The notes: generated by a model from the sequence alone, not told the origin. Shown: positions 1 to 7,717, numbered from the stretch's first letter. The stretch is DNA of 8,206 bases from Candidatus Cloacimonadota bacterium (GCA_027064945.1 JAMOPB010000416.1:1-8206); one strand, 5' to 3'. Translations and numbers: made by a program.

Positions 1-502
1 TTTTAGCAATATTAGCTACATTATAAGCATCAATATAATATTTTAATGCCTCTTCATTATTACCCTTTTGCTCTTCTATCTTACCCAAAAAATAGAAAGC
101 TTCCGAAATCTGATCGTGATGTGAAAATTCTTTTTTGAATTGCAAGAAATATTTTGTAGCATTGGAATAATCTTCCAAATAGAAATAACTTTGCGCCAAA
201 CTAAGCAAAATCTCAGATTGCAAAGCGGGATTATAATTTAATCGATATAGCTCGCTTAGATATTTCTGCGCTTCAGTATATTTTTTTTGACGTAACAAAG
301 AGTTTGCCAATAAGTATTTAGCATCATTTTCAAATTTACTGTCAGGATAATTTTTTATAAAATTAATCAATTCACTTTCGGCTAATTTATCATTTCCGTC
401 GGTAAATAGACCTGCAGCAAACTTCAAATCATCAATTTCTCCGGCAAGCAGAGAAAAAGCATAAAACATTATAAAAATAGAAGTAAGAATCTTTTTAAAC
501 AT
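1..502 (-). CDS. Exported tetratricopeptide repeat protein, C-terminus cut by window edge
   Basis: The first 167 residues are visible and open to the left edge without a stop. The N-terminus MFKKILTSIFIMFYAFSLLA (1-20) is a classic signal peptide: two lysines, a hydrophobic core and a likely signal peptidase I site around LLA-GE. There is no lipobox cysteine, so a soluble periplasmic protein is more likely than a lipoprotein. Four TPR-like helical pairs follow at about residues 24-54, 59-88, 95-128 and 132-162, with alternating small and aromatic residues such as AKYLLANSLLRQKKYTEAQ. This resembles the helical arrays of YbgF/CpoB and BamD-type envelope proteins, but the fold alone does not give a function. 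The start is fixed by GGAG at 508-511, 5 bases before the ATG. The ATG overlaps the end of the upstream gene by 8 bases (ATGTTTAA), which suggests translational coupling. A structural or scaffold role in the envelope is inference. Confidence 0.85.
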   Translation of the reverse strand, partial: MFKKILTSIFIMFYAFSLLAGEIDDLKFAAGLFTDGNDKLAESELINFIKNYPDSKFENDAKYLLANSLLRQKKYTEAQKYLSELYRLNYNPALQSEILLSLAQSYFYLEDYSNATKYFLQFKKEFSHHDQISEAFYFLGKIEEQKGNNEEALKYYIDAYNVANIAK

Positions 503-1355
503 CGGTTCTCCGTTTTAGCAAATCTGCAATACTATTTTTCATTTCAAAATTATTTAAAGGATCAATTGTAAGAATATTCTCCAATTTCTCTTTTCCTATA
601 TAGATTAATTTTATATCAAATTTATCAAAAAGCAAAGCTGTCTTCGCATCATCCGTAATAAAAATTTTCCCTGAAAAAGCGATGCGATATTTTTCGGCAA
701 TATTGGGCATTGGAAATTTTTTAAGCGAAACAAATTCAGCTGTGTTAAACTCGGGTCCGACAAGATAGATATCCGGATCAAAATCTTTTTTAAGATTATC
801 AATCAGAACCAAACATTTTTTACTTGGAACTTTATTACCGATATCCAAGATAAAAGCATTTGAATGTTCTACGGGGAAATCGATCATTTTTAGCGTTGTG
901 AAACCAAATTCAAATTCAGGATAAAATTCTTCCAATTTAATTAGCAATGATATTTCATCATCAAGAAATGGATCAAAAATAAGATTATATCTATTATCAA
1001 TATCGGAAATTACACAATTTCTCTTCTCTTCCAAAATATTATTTGTCTCTTTATTATCGGAAAAATTGATAATAAATCTTTTTTCAACTTCGCTCAAATC
1101 AGCTATATTTTTTATCTCGAGGTTTTCAGGTAAGCGAACTTTCTTCCAAAATTGCAATTCATTTTCATTAAAAAATAAATCAATTTTCATATAATAAGTT
1201 GCCCAGCTGCACAATCTGCTAACCAGTTGATAATTAATGAAAATATCTTCCGAAGCACAAACCGCTAGTTGCTTTCCGGCTCTGATAATCTTAGTAAATT
1301 CAACAACCTCTTTTTCAGTAGATTGACCAAACAGTTTTTTCAATAATCTTTTCAT
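495..1355 (-). CDS. Hypothetical protein, possibly a degenerate GT-B (GT9/heptosyltransferase-like) protein
   Basis: The 286-residue protein has no signal peptide or membrane segment, so it should be cytoplasmic; its N-terminus is basic (MKRLLKKLFG). I do not recognise it with certainty. Three stretches recall the landmarks of GT9 glycosyltransferases in the expected order: an N-terminal strand and helix (KQLAVCASEDIFINYQLVSR, 28-47) where GT9 enzymes have a glycine/aspartate loop; RYNLIFDPFLDD near 122-133 followed by FEFGF (148-152), like the 'YDLVIDL...riGf' region; and IFITDDAKTALLFDKFDIKL (231-250), like the 'SNDSGPMHLAAALG' donor-site motif. The glycine, serine and histidine residues of that last motif are missing, so if the family is right the protein may have lost catalysis. 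Start: ATG at 1355 with AGGA at 1360-1363, 11 bases after the stop of the kinase gene. It overlaps the next gene by 8 bases, so it is the middle gene of a three-gene unit. An unrelated novel fold remains possible. Confidence 0.85.
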   Translation of the reverse strand: MKRLLKKLFGQSTEKEVVEFTKIIRAGKQLAVCASEDIFINYQLVSRLCSWATYYMKIDLFFNENELQFWKKVRLPENLEIKNIADLSEVEKRFIINFSDNKETNNILEEKRNCVISDIDNRYNLIFDPFLDDEISLLIKLEEFYPEFEFGFTTLKMIDFPVEHSNAFILDIGNKVPSKKCLVLIDNLKKDFDPDIYLVGPEFNTAEFVSLKKFPMPNIAEKYRIAFSGKIFITDDAKTALLFDKFDIKLIYIGKEKLENILTIDPLNNFEMKNSIADLLKRRTDV

Positions 1356-1366
1356 AATTTCCTATT
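1356..1366 (-). promoter_or_regulatory. Short intercistronic ribosome-binding site between kinase and GT-B-like gene
   Basis: The 11-base gap between the kinase stop (TAA, 1367-1369) and the next ATG holds AGGA (1360-1363, minus strand), four bases before the start. There is no room for a promoter or terminator, so the two genes should share a transcript and be translated by closely following or re-initiating ribosomes. Confidence 0.7.
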
Positions 1367-4300
1367 TTATAATGGGATAGCAACAAACACAGTGCTTCCC
1401 TGACCTTCTTTACTATTTATCCAAATTTTACCTTTATGCAATTTTGTGATAAGTTCTGCAGTAGCTAATCCCAACCCTAATCCACTTGATTTATATTCAA
1501 TTTCACCTGAACGATGAGAATAAATATCATTCAATTCATAGAATTTTTGGAATACATTTTTAAGCTCTTTTTCCGGAATTCCAATGCCATTATCTTGAAC
1601 ATAAATAACTACAGAAGGTTTATTATTTATTTCTTCTCTTTGGAAAGCAGACATTCTGGCACCGATAATAATCGTTCCAAAATCTTTTGTGAATCTGATA
1701 CTGTTTAATCCAAGATTCATAATAAGCAAATGGAACGCTTCCCAATTTATTTTCACAGGAGGAAGGCCATCTTCCAATTCTGTTTTTAATTGCATATTTC
1801 TTGATTTGGAAATTTCTGCCAATTCTTCGGCAATCAAGCTAAGAACATCTCGCAGATCGGTAGGATTTATTTCTAATTTATTCACCTGACGATATCTGCT
1901 GTAATTTACTATATCATTGATTCTGTAATACAATTTATTAATATTTTTTTGCATAACAGAAATCATATTTTTCGCATCATCGGGAACATCCAATTTATCC
2001 ATCTTTTTTGAATATCCTTTTAAAGTAACCAAAGGAGTTTTCAATTCATGTGAAACTATATTAATAAAATCGTTTTTCATTTCATCCAAATCTTTGATTT
2101 CACGATTTTTTCTTTTTAATTTTTCATACTCAAGAGTGTTTTTATAAGCCACAGAGATTTGACTATGCAGCATATTCATAAATTCCTTATTTATGTGCAG
2201 TTCCTGATCTGTATTATTTAAGTTATCAAAATAAATATATGCGGTTATTTTATGATCTACAATTACAGGAGCACAATATACATCTAATCCGTAACTTGCA
2301 GATTCCCAGCTGTTATCTTGGATAATATCATTAATATAAATCGGTTTTTTTTGTCTTTGAGCTTCGCTTATCACATCTGTGTTTATGTAGGAATATTTGC
2401 TAATTATGTGCTTAGAAGTATCCATCGCAACTTCATATATATAGTTTTCATTTTCATCTTTAGAGATAAAGAAGCCACGTGAAGCGCCGATAAAATCCAG
2501 AGTAAACTCAATAATTTCTTGATTCAATTTATTAGAATTTTTTATTGAGAAGAATTTTTGAGTCATTCGCATCATTTTATGCATAAGATTCATATCATAA
2601 TTTAGTTCAGCGAAATCATTTATTCTAAGCAAGATTGCTGTTAAATGCAATCTGAGAGTTTCCATGATTTTTAATTCATATCTTTGAAATTCCAATTCTC
2701 CTGCATCAGCTAAAACCATTACTCCAACAAAATTAGAATTTATCATCAAAGGCATAAATACAATGTGCCTATCTTCATGTTTCAATTTCTGAATTTTCTT
2801 AGAATCCTTACAAATTGCATATTTTTTCAAAAATAGCGGTTGGTATAATTTATCTGTATCTATTTTATAAGATAAGAACGGATCAGTTTTTCCTTGCAAC
2901 TCTTCAAACAAGATTACAGCAAAAAAATCAGGTGAGAATAGATTCATAATTACTTTATTAATGAAGAATTTTATTCGTTTCACCTCTTTTAATTTTACTA
3001 CGGAATATAGTTCTTCTTCCCATTTAATGTTTCTATTTGCACGAGAAGCTATTTTTATGGTTTGGAAATCATGTGGATTTTCCAAATAATATTTGGTGTG
3101 ATGATACCAAGATTCACGATCTTTTGGCGGAATTCCGACAGCTGCTCGCACAATCTTCTCTCTATAAATTTTGAACAATTTATTAACAGTTTTCTTAACT
3201 TTTAGGTGTGAATATATCTGAATAAAATATCCATAAATCTCAATTTCTAATTGGAAAAAGTCATTTTCTTTGCAAACATTCAACACATTTTCCAATTTCC
3301 TGATAATTAATCTTAATGTAACTTTAGGATCAGCGAGTTGAGTTTTTGCCATAAGCATATCGGTAACTTGTTCCCAATAATAGAAATTATATCTGCTACA
3401 AAGTTCTTTTGCTTTTTCACAATATTCTTCCGCTTTTTCTACCTCGTTTACAGCTAAATAAAATTCATTTAAACGCAAGTAACCAATCATCTGTGCATAA
3501 ACGCTTTTATCTTGTTTGGAATAATGCAAAGCTCTGTCTATACTTTCTCTCGCTTCATTTAATCTATTATTTTCCAATAAGGTATAACCATAAATTTGAT
3601 TATAGAATTCTACTTCTTTTTCTTCTCGAAATTTATTTTTATATCTAAATAAAAGATTCTCAATTTTTTCAAAATTACCAATTGCCATTAGATAATAGAA
3701 ATAGCTTTTCTCCAAAGGTGTAATTTTTGAAAAATCGCATTTTATCAGATAAGACGCATTTTGTTTTATAAATGAATAATAATAATTAAAATTATGCACT
3801 TTACTTCTTGCATTTGCCAAATTATTTATAATTGATTCATAAAAAGGTCTGCTCTCTAAAGTTTCTGACAACTCTTTTGCTTTTAATAGATATTCTTCTG
3901 CTTTAGAAAAAGCACCTAATTTTATATAAGCTTCACCATAGTTAAGATTTGTAAGCAAAATATGATTAATATTATTACTTTCTACACTATGCTTCATTGC
4001 CATATCAAAAAAATCAATAGCTGTTTTTGTATCACCTTGAACTAAAGCAATATCACCTAAATTGTTATAAATAGTAGAAAGACTTCTTTTATAACGTACT
4101 TTTTCCCATATCTTTCTGGTAATATGATAATTCTTTATAGTATCGGAATAATTCTTTTTCTGACGGTACAGTACAGCAAGCGTATTATGAATTTTCCCTA
4201 ATTTCACAAAATAATTCGGATCATTTCCCGTATCAATTTGAGGTAAAAATTCTTCAATTAAATTTACACCTTCATCAATAAGACCTTTCTGTAAAAAATA

Positions 4301-6793
4301 ACGAGCTTGCAAATCAACAATTGAAATTTTCAAATCTGATGACACACTGAATTGTGTAAGTTGGTTAATTACTGAAAGAGCCAAATCATATTTTCTTAAA
4401 CTAAGATATAACTCACACAATTTTATTAAGATAATTACTTTAAATTTCCCGGTTACACACATTTTCAGAGCTTTCTCTAAACGTGATTTTGCGAAAGAAT
4501 ATTTATTATGCTGCATATAATATGAGCCTAAAATAAAATTCTTTTCTGAACTATCCTCCAAATGCATAATAGTCTTACGTAAAGATTCGTCTATATTAGA
4601 ATCGGTAATCCACTCTGAAAGTTCTATAAACTTATATAGGTCTCGAATTCTATCTGCCTCAGAAATTTCATTTTGGTTTTCGAAATCAATTTTGATAATC
4701 TTAGATATAACGCGGAAAGCTTCTTCATATAGATTTTCATCTGTCAATAAATTCAAATATTGATAATTGAATCTTTTAATAGCTATTACATCTCCAACGA
4801 TTTCCGCATGACTAATAAGAGCTTTTATCGTTTCCATATCATCAATCGGTTTATCATGATAATAAGTTAATATCGTTTGAGATACAGCTTCCTGTGCACC
4901 TTGATCTGCTATCTCAACAAAATGTTCATTGATTTCTTTAAAAGTGAAAATTTGTTTATCATTTTCTTCTTTCATAACTTCACTATCAACACAATCTTTG
5001 ATAAAAAAGAAAAATTCTTTATCCTCAATATTTAATATATATTTGCACAAATCTTTATTTAATGGAGTTTTTATCAAAGCTAGTTTTTGTAATTTTTTGT
5101 AAGAATCCACTGAAAGATGTTCAATTTTTTCTTTAATATCCCGCATCAACTCAGCTGGTAACACATAGTCATCCAAATTTACATCAAAATTAAATTTTCC
5201 GTCCTCTGTAAGAATTATTTCATTTTTAGTTAGGTCTATCAGAATTTGTTCCACAAACCAAGGATTACCATTTGAGCGGATCCAAAGTTGTTTCACAAAT
5301 TCCTCTTTTGGTATTTTGCTAAGTAACTTACCTACATATTTTTTTGTTTCATCCAAACTTAGAGGTTTTAGAGTTACTTCTACTGCATGCACCAAACCCT
5401 GAATACTACGAGGATCATTTATTGAAAGCACAATCATAATTGGAAGAGTACTAATATCATTGGAAATATGATTTAGAAATCTAATTACTTCAGAGCTTAA
5501 ATATTCTCCTCTCTGGATAGTAAAGATAAGAGGCTTCTCTTCCGATAAACGGAAAAGAAAATTTGATGCGGTAGCAAAATCCAGATCTAATTCACTTTTG
5601 CCTTGTGCAATATTTAATGCATTATCTTCAGATTCAAAAAGATATTCTCGTAATTTATCTGATATCTCATCCAAAGAAGAATGGATAGCTTTATTATTCT
5701 TAGTTGCAAAATAAAATTCCTTAATTAAAGCAAAAAATGGATCCTTATGTTTTGGACCACATTGGTAGTTAAATGTATAATATTCTTCTTTAAGAATCTT
5801 ATATCGGAAAAGAGTTATCGTATTTGTTTTTCCTAATCCTTTACCACCTTTTAATACAACAATTTTGCCATTATTATTATTATTAACCATTGGCAAATAT
5901 TTTTCCAATTGCTCGGCATACTCTTTTCTTACCAGATAATCGGAAAATCTTATACTGTTTACTATTGAATGCTGTCTTGAATAAGGATACTCTGTTCCGC
6001 GTGTTCGATTTATAAATGATATTATACTTTTGACATTAGGAAATCTATCTTCGGGATTTTTTTCTAACAAGCGGATTATCATTCTTTCCAACTCACGTGG
6101 AATTTGTTCGTTTAATTCTCTTGGAAATTTTGGAAGAAGATTAAATTGATTTCCGGCAATAAATCCTGATATTTGATCTGTTGTGTATGGCAAAACACCT
6201 GTAGTTATTTTATATAAAATTACACCTAAAGAATAAAAATCCGATTGAGGAACAGCACCTTCTCCCAAATATATTTCAGGAGCAATAAAAGGTAAAGCCG
6301 AGCTTACATTTTGCTGCTTTCGCTCAACATCAATTTTGGTAAATCCATAATCCATCACTTTCAAGGAGATTTCATTTTGTTCCAATTTATATATTATATT
6401 TGTAGGTTTTAAATCTTGATGAATAATTTCCTGACTATGCAAAGCGGAAAGCGCATAACAAGTTTGAATAATTATATCATAAAGCTGTTCGATAGTTCCG
6501 GAACGAAATCTGAATTGATTCAGGCTTTTCCCGTCACAAAATTCACTGATATAATAAATATGTTTACCACCATTTCCGAAATCAATAACATGAAAAAGAT
6601 TTGGATGTTGAATTTTGGTAATATGGTGCATCTTTTCTGCGGAAAATTTTTCATACAAACTTTTACTATCAATATTCGTAAAAAGTTTAAGCGCGTAAAT
6701 ATTGCCTGTTCTAATATCTTTTACCTTGAAAACAGTAGCTAACAGACCTGTTCCCAATTTGTTAAGCACTTTATATCTAGAATCTATTATCAT
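1367..6793 (-). CDS. Giant hybrid sensor: Ser/Thr kinase - NTPase - TPR - GAF - histidine kinase
   Basis: The 1808 residues fall into five parts with no membrane segment. (1) Protein kinase, about 7-262: glycine loop GTG (14-16), ATP lysine K36, catalytic loop HQDLKPTN (125-132; D127, N132), DYG (148-150, in place of DFG), APE (171-173), late arginine R250. All catalytic residues are present, but HQD replaces HRD. (2) AAA_16/STAND-like NTPase, about 283-560: Walker A GGKGLGKT (316-323), late GNPWFVEQ motif (509-516); the Walker B acids seem replaced by QR (427-428). (3) TPR solenoid, about 650-1230, clearest at 866-980 and 1062-1137. (4) Two GAF-like domains, about 1260-1395 and 1400-1550. 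(5) Histidine kinase: H box SHELKTP with H1582, N box N1693/N1697, G1 DNGIGIP (1734-1740), G2 GLGLGL (1771-1776), final GQGST (1797-1801). No receiver domain follows. The architecture matches the HstK-type kinases known from Anabaena and other bacteria. Start supported by AGGAG six bases upstream. The signal and partner are unknown. Confidence 0.95.
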   Translation of the reverse strand: MIIDSRYKVLNKLGTGLLATVFKVKDIRTGNIYALKLFTNIDSKSLYEKFSAEKMHHITKIQHPNLFHVIDFGNGGKHIYYISEFCDGKSLNQFRFRSGTIEQLYDIIIQTCYALSALHSQEIIHQDLKPTNIIYKLEQNEISLKVMDYGFTKIDVERKQQNVSSALPFIAPEIYLGEGAVPQSDFYSLGVILYKITTGVLPYTTDQISGFIAGNQFNLLPKFPRELNEQIPRELERMIIRLLEKNPEDRFPNVKSIISFINRTRGTEYPYSRQHSIVNSIRFSDYLVRKEYAEQLEKYLPMVNNNNNGKIVVLKGGKGLGKTNTITLFRYKILKEEYYTFNYQCGPKHKDPFFALIKEFYFATKNNKAIHSSLDEISDKLREYLFESEDNALNIAQGKSELDLDFATASNFLFRLSEEKPLIFTIQRGEYLSSEVIRFLNHISNDISTLPIMIVLSINDPRSIQGLVHAVEVTLKPLSLDETKKYVGKLLSKIPKEEFVKQLWIRSNGNPWFVEQILIDLTKNEIILTEDGKFNFDVNLDDYVLPAELMRDIKEKIEHLSVDSYKKLQKLALIKTPLNKDLCKYILNIEDKEFFFFIKDCVDSEVMKEENDKQIFTFKEINEHFVEIADQGAQEAVSQTILTYYHDKPIDDMETIKALISHAEIVGDVIAIKRFNYQYLNLLTDENLYEEAFRVISKIIKIDFENQNEISEADRIRDLYKFIELSEWITDSNIDESLRKTIMHLEDSSEKNFILGSYYMQHNKYSFAKSRLEKALKMCVTGKFKVIILIKLCELYLSLRKYDLALSVINQLTQFSVSSDLKISIVDLQARYFLQKGLIDEGVNLIEEFLPQIDTGNDPNYFVKLGKIHNTLAVLYRQKKNYSDTIKNYHITRKIWEKVRYKRSLSTIYNNLGDIALVQGDTKTAIDFFDMAMKHSVESNNINHILLTNLNYGEAYIKLGAFSKAEEYLLKAKELSETLESRPFYESIINNLANARSKVHNFNYYYSFIKQNASYLIKCDFSKITPLEKSYFYYLMAIGNFEKIENLLFRYKNKFREEKEVEFYNQIYGYTLLENNRLNEARESIDRALHYSKQDKSVYAQMIGYLRLNEFYLAVNEVEKAEEYCEKAKELCSRYNFYYWEQVTDMLMAKTQLADPKVTLRLIIRKLENVLNVCKENDFFQLEIEIYGYFIQIYSHLKVKKTVNKLFKIYREKIVRAAVGIPPKDRESWYHHTKYYLENPHDFQTIKIASRANRNIKWEEELYSVVKLKEVKRIKFFINKVIMNLFSPDFFAVILFEELQGKTDPFLSYKIDTDKLYQPLFLKKYAICKDSKKIQKLKHEDRHIVFMPLMINSNFVGVMVLADAGELEFQRYELKIMETLRLHLTAILLRINDFAELNYDMNLMHKMMRMTQKFFSIKNSNKLNQEIIEFTLDFIGASRGFFISKDENENYIYEVAMDTSKHIISKYSYINTDVISEAQRQKKPIYINDIIQDNSWESASYGLDVYCAPVIVDHKITAYIYFDNLNNTDQELHINKEFMNMLHSQISVAYKNTLEYEKLKRKNREIKDLDEMKNDFINIVSHELKTPLVTLKGYSKKMDKLDVPDDAKNMISVMQKNINKLYYRINDIVNYSRYRQVNKLEINPTDLRDVLSLIAEELAEISKSRNMQLKTELEDGLPPVKINWEAFHLLIMNLGLNSIRFTKDFGTIIIGARMSAFQREEINNKPSVVIYVQDNGIGIPEKELKNVFQKFYELNDIYSHRSGEIEYKSSGLGLGLATAELITKLHKGKIWINSKEGQGSTVFVAIPL
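5870..5884 (-). repeat. In-frame (AAT)5 trinucleotide run encoding five asparagines
   Basis: Five identical AAT codons encode residues 304-308 of the hybrid kinase, in the short stretch just before the first strand of the NTPase module (VNNNNNGK). Changes in repeat number would keep the reading frame and only alter linker length. It lies in a probable loop. Confidence 0.8.
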
Positions 6794-6819
6794 AATTTTC
6801 TCCTATTTGAAAGTGGAAC

Positions 6820-6848
6820 TATTTAAAATAGCTGAATCTCTCTGTCAA
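6820..6848 (-). promoter_or_regulatory. Sigma70-like promoter for the kinase operon
   Basis: On the minus strand a perfect -35 box, TTGACA (6843-6848), is followed after 17 bases by TAAATA (6820-6825), an acceptable though weak -10. Initiation would fall near 6813, giving a leader of about 20 bases that contains the strong AGGAG site (6800-6804) six bases before the ATG. The match is by eye, and the perfect -35 with ideal spacing is the main support. Confidence 0.6.
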
Positions 6849-6864
6849 GCTGATATACTAGCTT
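6847..6864. promoter_or_regulatory. Imperfect palindrome overlapping the kinase -35 box, possible operator
   Basis: AAGCT-GATATACT-AGCTT has perfect 5-base arms and a symmetrical TATA centre; 14 of 18 positions are self-complementary. It overlaps the last two bases of the -35 box at 6843-6848, a position where a bound regulator could affect the promoter. There is no second copy in the window to support it. Confidence 0.3.
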
Positions 6865-6913
6865 TCATAATCATCTTGAATCGTAAAATTTTTATTTCAT
6901 CATTTTATAAAGT

Positions 6914-6929
6914 GGGAATGTATATTTCC
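6914..6929. promoter_or_regulatory. Imperfect palindrome upstream of the rightward promoter
   Basis: GGGAATGTATATTTCC pairs at 12 of 16 positions, the two mismatched pairs being G-T. It ends about 20 bases before the putative -35 of the rightward unit, so an upstream operator is possible. In AT-rich DNA such a match can arise by chance. Confidence 0.2.
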
Positions 6930-6949
6930 GGGCGCAAATAAAAATTGTA

Positions 6950-6979
6950 TTGACCAATAATCTTCATTTTTAAGATAAA
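6950..6979 (+). promoter_or_regulatory. Possible promoter for the cytidylyltransferase gene
   Basis: TTGACC (6950-6955) matches the -35 consensus at five of six positions. After 18 bases comes GATAAA (6974-6979), four of six for a -10. Initiation would fall near 6986, leaving a leader of under 20 bases with AAGGA at 6992-6996. The AT-rich sequence gives several alternative -10 choices, so the exact box is uncertain. Confidence 0.4.
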
Positions 6980-7003
6980 TATAAAAAAATTAAGGATGGT
7001 ATT

Positions 7004-7714
7004 ATGAAAGCAATAATTCTTGCAGCAGGAATGGGAAGCAGATTGGCAAGTGTTTCCGGTGGTAATCCTAAAAGTATGATTAAGATTGGTAAAAGCTCAA
7101 TTATTCATCATCAAATAGATAGTTGTCAGGCGGTTGGAATAGAAGATTTTGTAATCGTTTTAGGTTATAAAATCGATGTTATGAAAAAACATATTTTAGA
7201 AAAATTAAATGAGAAAAACGTTACTTTTATCGAAAATCCTATCTATGATAAAACAAACACACTTTATTCATTATGGTTAGCCAGAGATCATTTCGATGAT
7301 GATTTTATCTATTTCAACGCTGATGTTCTTTTTTCAAAACATCTATTGGAAAAGATAAGTGAGCCTTCCAAATATTCTCAACTTTTGTTAGAAACAAAAT
7401 CTTGCGCGGAAGAAGAAGTTAAAATGATTATTGATGATGATTATAGAATCTTGGAAATTTCCAAACAATTAGATATTCCAAAATGTGCAGGCGAATTTAT
7501 CGGTATTGGAAAATTCAATTTAGATGTTTTACCTGATTTTGCAAAATATCTTCAATATGGCGTTGATAACGGACAATCAAATAATTATTTTGAATATGCC
7601 GTAGATTTATTAGCAAAGGATAAAATATTAAAAGCTGTTCCTACCGAAGGAATCAAATGTATCGAAATCGATTTTCCTGAAGATTTGGAAAGAGCAATTG
7701 AGATGTTTTCATAG
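7004..7714 (+). CDS. Nucleotidyltransferase, probable CTP-dependent (LicC / inositol-phosphate cytidylyltransferase-like)
   Basis: A 236-residue single-domain Rossmann-like nucleotidyltransferase, about the usual length for stand-alone LicC-type enzymes. The nucleotide-binding signature is complete: MKAIILAAGMGSRL (1-14) with the G-x-G-S-R loop and NPK (21-23; K23). VGIEDFVIVLGYK (44-56) and ENPIYDKTNTLYSLWLAR (77-94) resemble phosphocholine and phosphoinositol cytidylyltransferases, where 'NP.(Y/W)...N..SL..A' is typical. The metal aspartates appear as NAD (105-107; D107) and EIDFPEDLERA (221-231; D223). The family joins a nucleoside triphosphate to a phosphorylated alcohol or sugar to give an activated head group for lipid, teichoic-acid-like or glycan synthesis. 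CTP as donor and the acceptor identity are inference. Start: ATG at 7004 with AAGGA seven bases upstream. It is followed after 3 bases by a radical SAM gene, so the two are probably co-transcribed. No phosphotransferase or choline kinase is visible to fix the substrate. Confidence 0.9.
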   Translation: MKAIILAAGMGSRLASVSGGNPKSMIKIGKSSIIHHQIDSCQAVGIEDFVIVLGYKIDVMKKHILEKLNEKNVTFIENPIYDKTNTLYSLWLARDHFDDDFIYFNADVLFSKHLLEKISEPSKYSQLLLETKSCAEEEVKMIIDDDYRILEISKQLDIPKCAGEFIGIGKFNLDVLPDFAKYLQYGVDNGQSNNYFEYAVDLLAKDKILKAVPTEGIKCIEIDFPEDLERAIEMFS

Positions 7715-7717
7715 CGT

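Larger units (their letters stand above)
6794..7003. promoter_or_regulatory. Divergent intergenic control region
   Basis: This 210-base non-coding gap separates the leftward kinase block from the rightward cytidylyltransferase pair. It contains the Shine-Dalgarno sites of both flanking genes (AGGAG at 6800-6804 on the minus strand, AAGGA at 6992-6996 on the plus strand), a good minus-strand promoter, a weaker plus-strand promoter and two imperfect palindromes (6847-6864 and 6914-6929). No RNA gene or riboswitch-like structure was recognised. Confidence 0.75.

Noticed and set aside
611..802. Minus-strand 63-codon frame within the GT-B-like gene
   Set aside because: It is an out-of-frame shadow of the larger gene and starts without independent support.
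1514..1889. Plus-strand open frames of 64 and 66 codons opposite the histidine kinase domain
   Set aside because: They mirror the conserved N and G boxes on the minus strand and have no recognisable product.
3409..3648. Plus-strand 79-codon frame with a hydrophobic tail opposite the TPR region
   Set aside because: The apparent membrane-like segment is what AT-rich antisense codons give (Phe, Ile, Leu); no ribosome-binding site or homology.
6416..6742. Plus-strand 108-codon open frame opposite the kinase domain
   Set aside because: It is antisense to conserved kinase motifs and its translation looks like random low-complexity sequence.
6810..6916. Repeated AAAGTGG heptamer at 6810-6816 and 6909-6915
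   Set aside because: A 7-base match in a 210-base AT-rich region is expected by chance, and the flanks do not extend it.
6702..6941. Plus-strand 79-codon open frame crossing into the intergenic region
   Set aside because: It overlaps the conserved kinase glycine loop on the other strand, has no Shine-Dalgarno site that stands out, and its product shows no family features. It also runs through the kinase promoter and ribosome-binding site.
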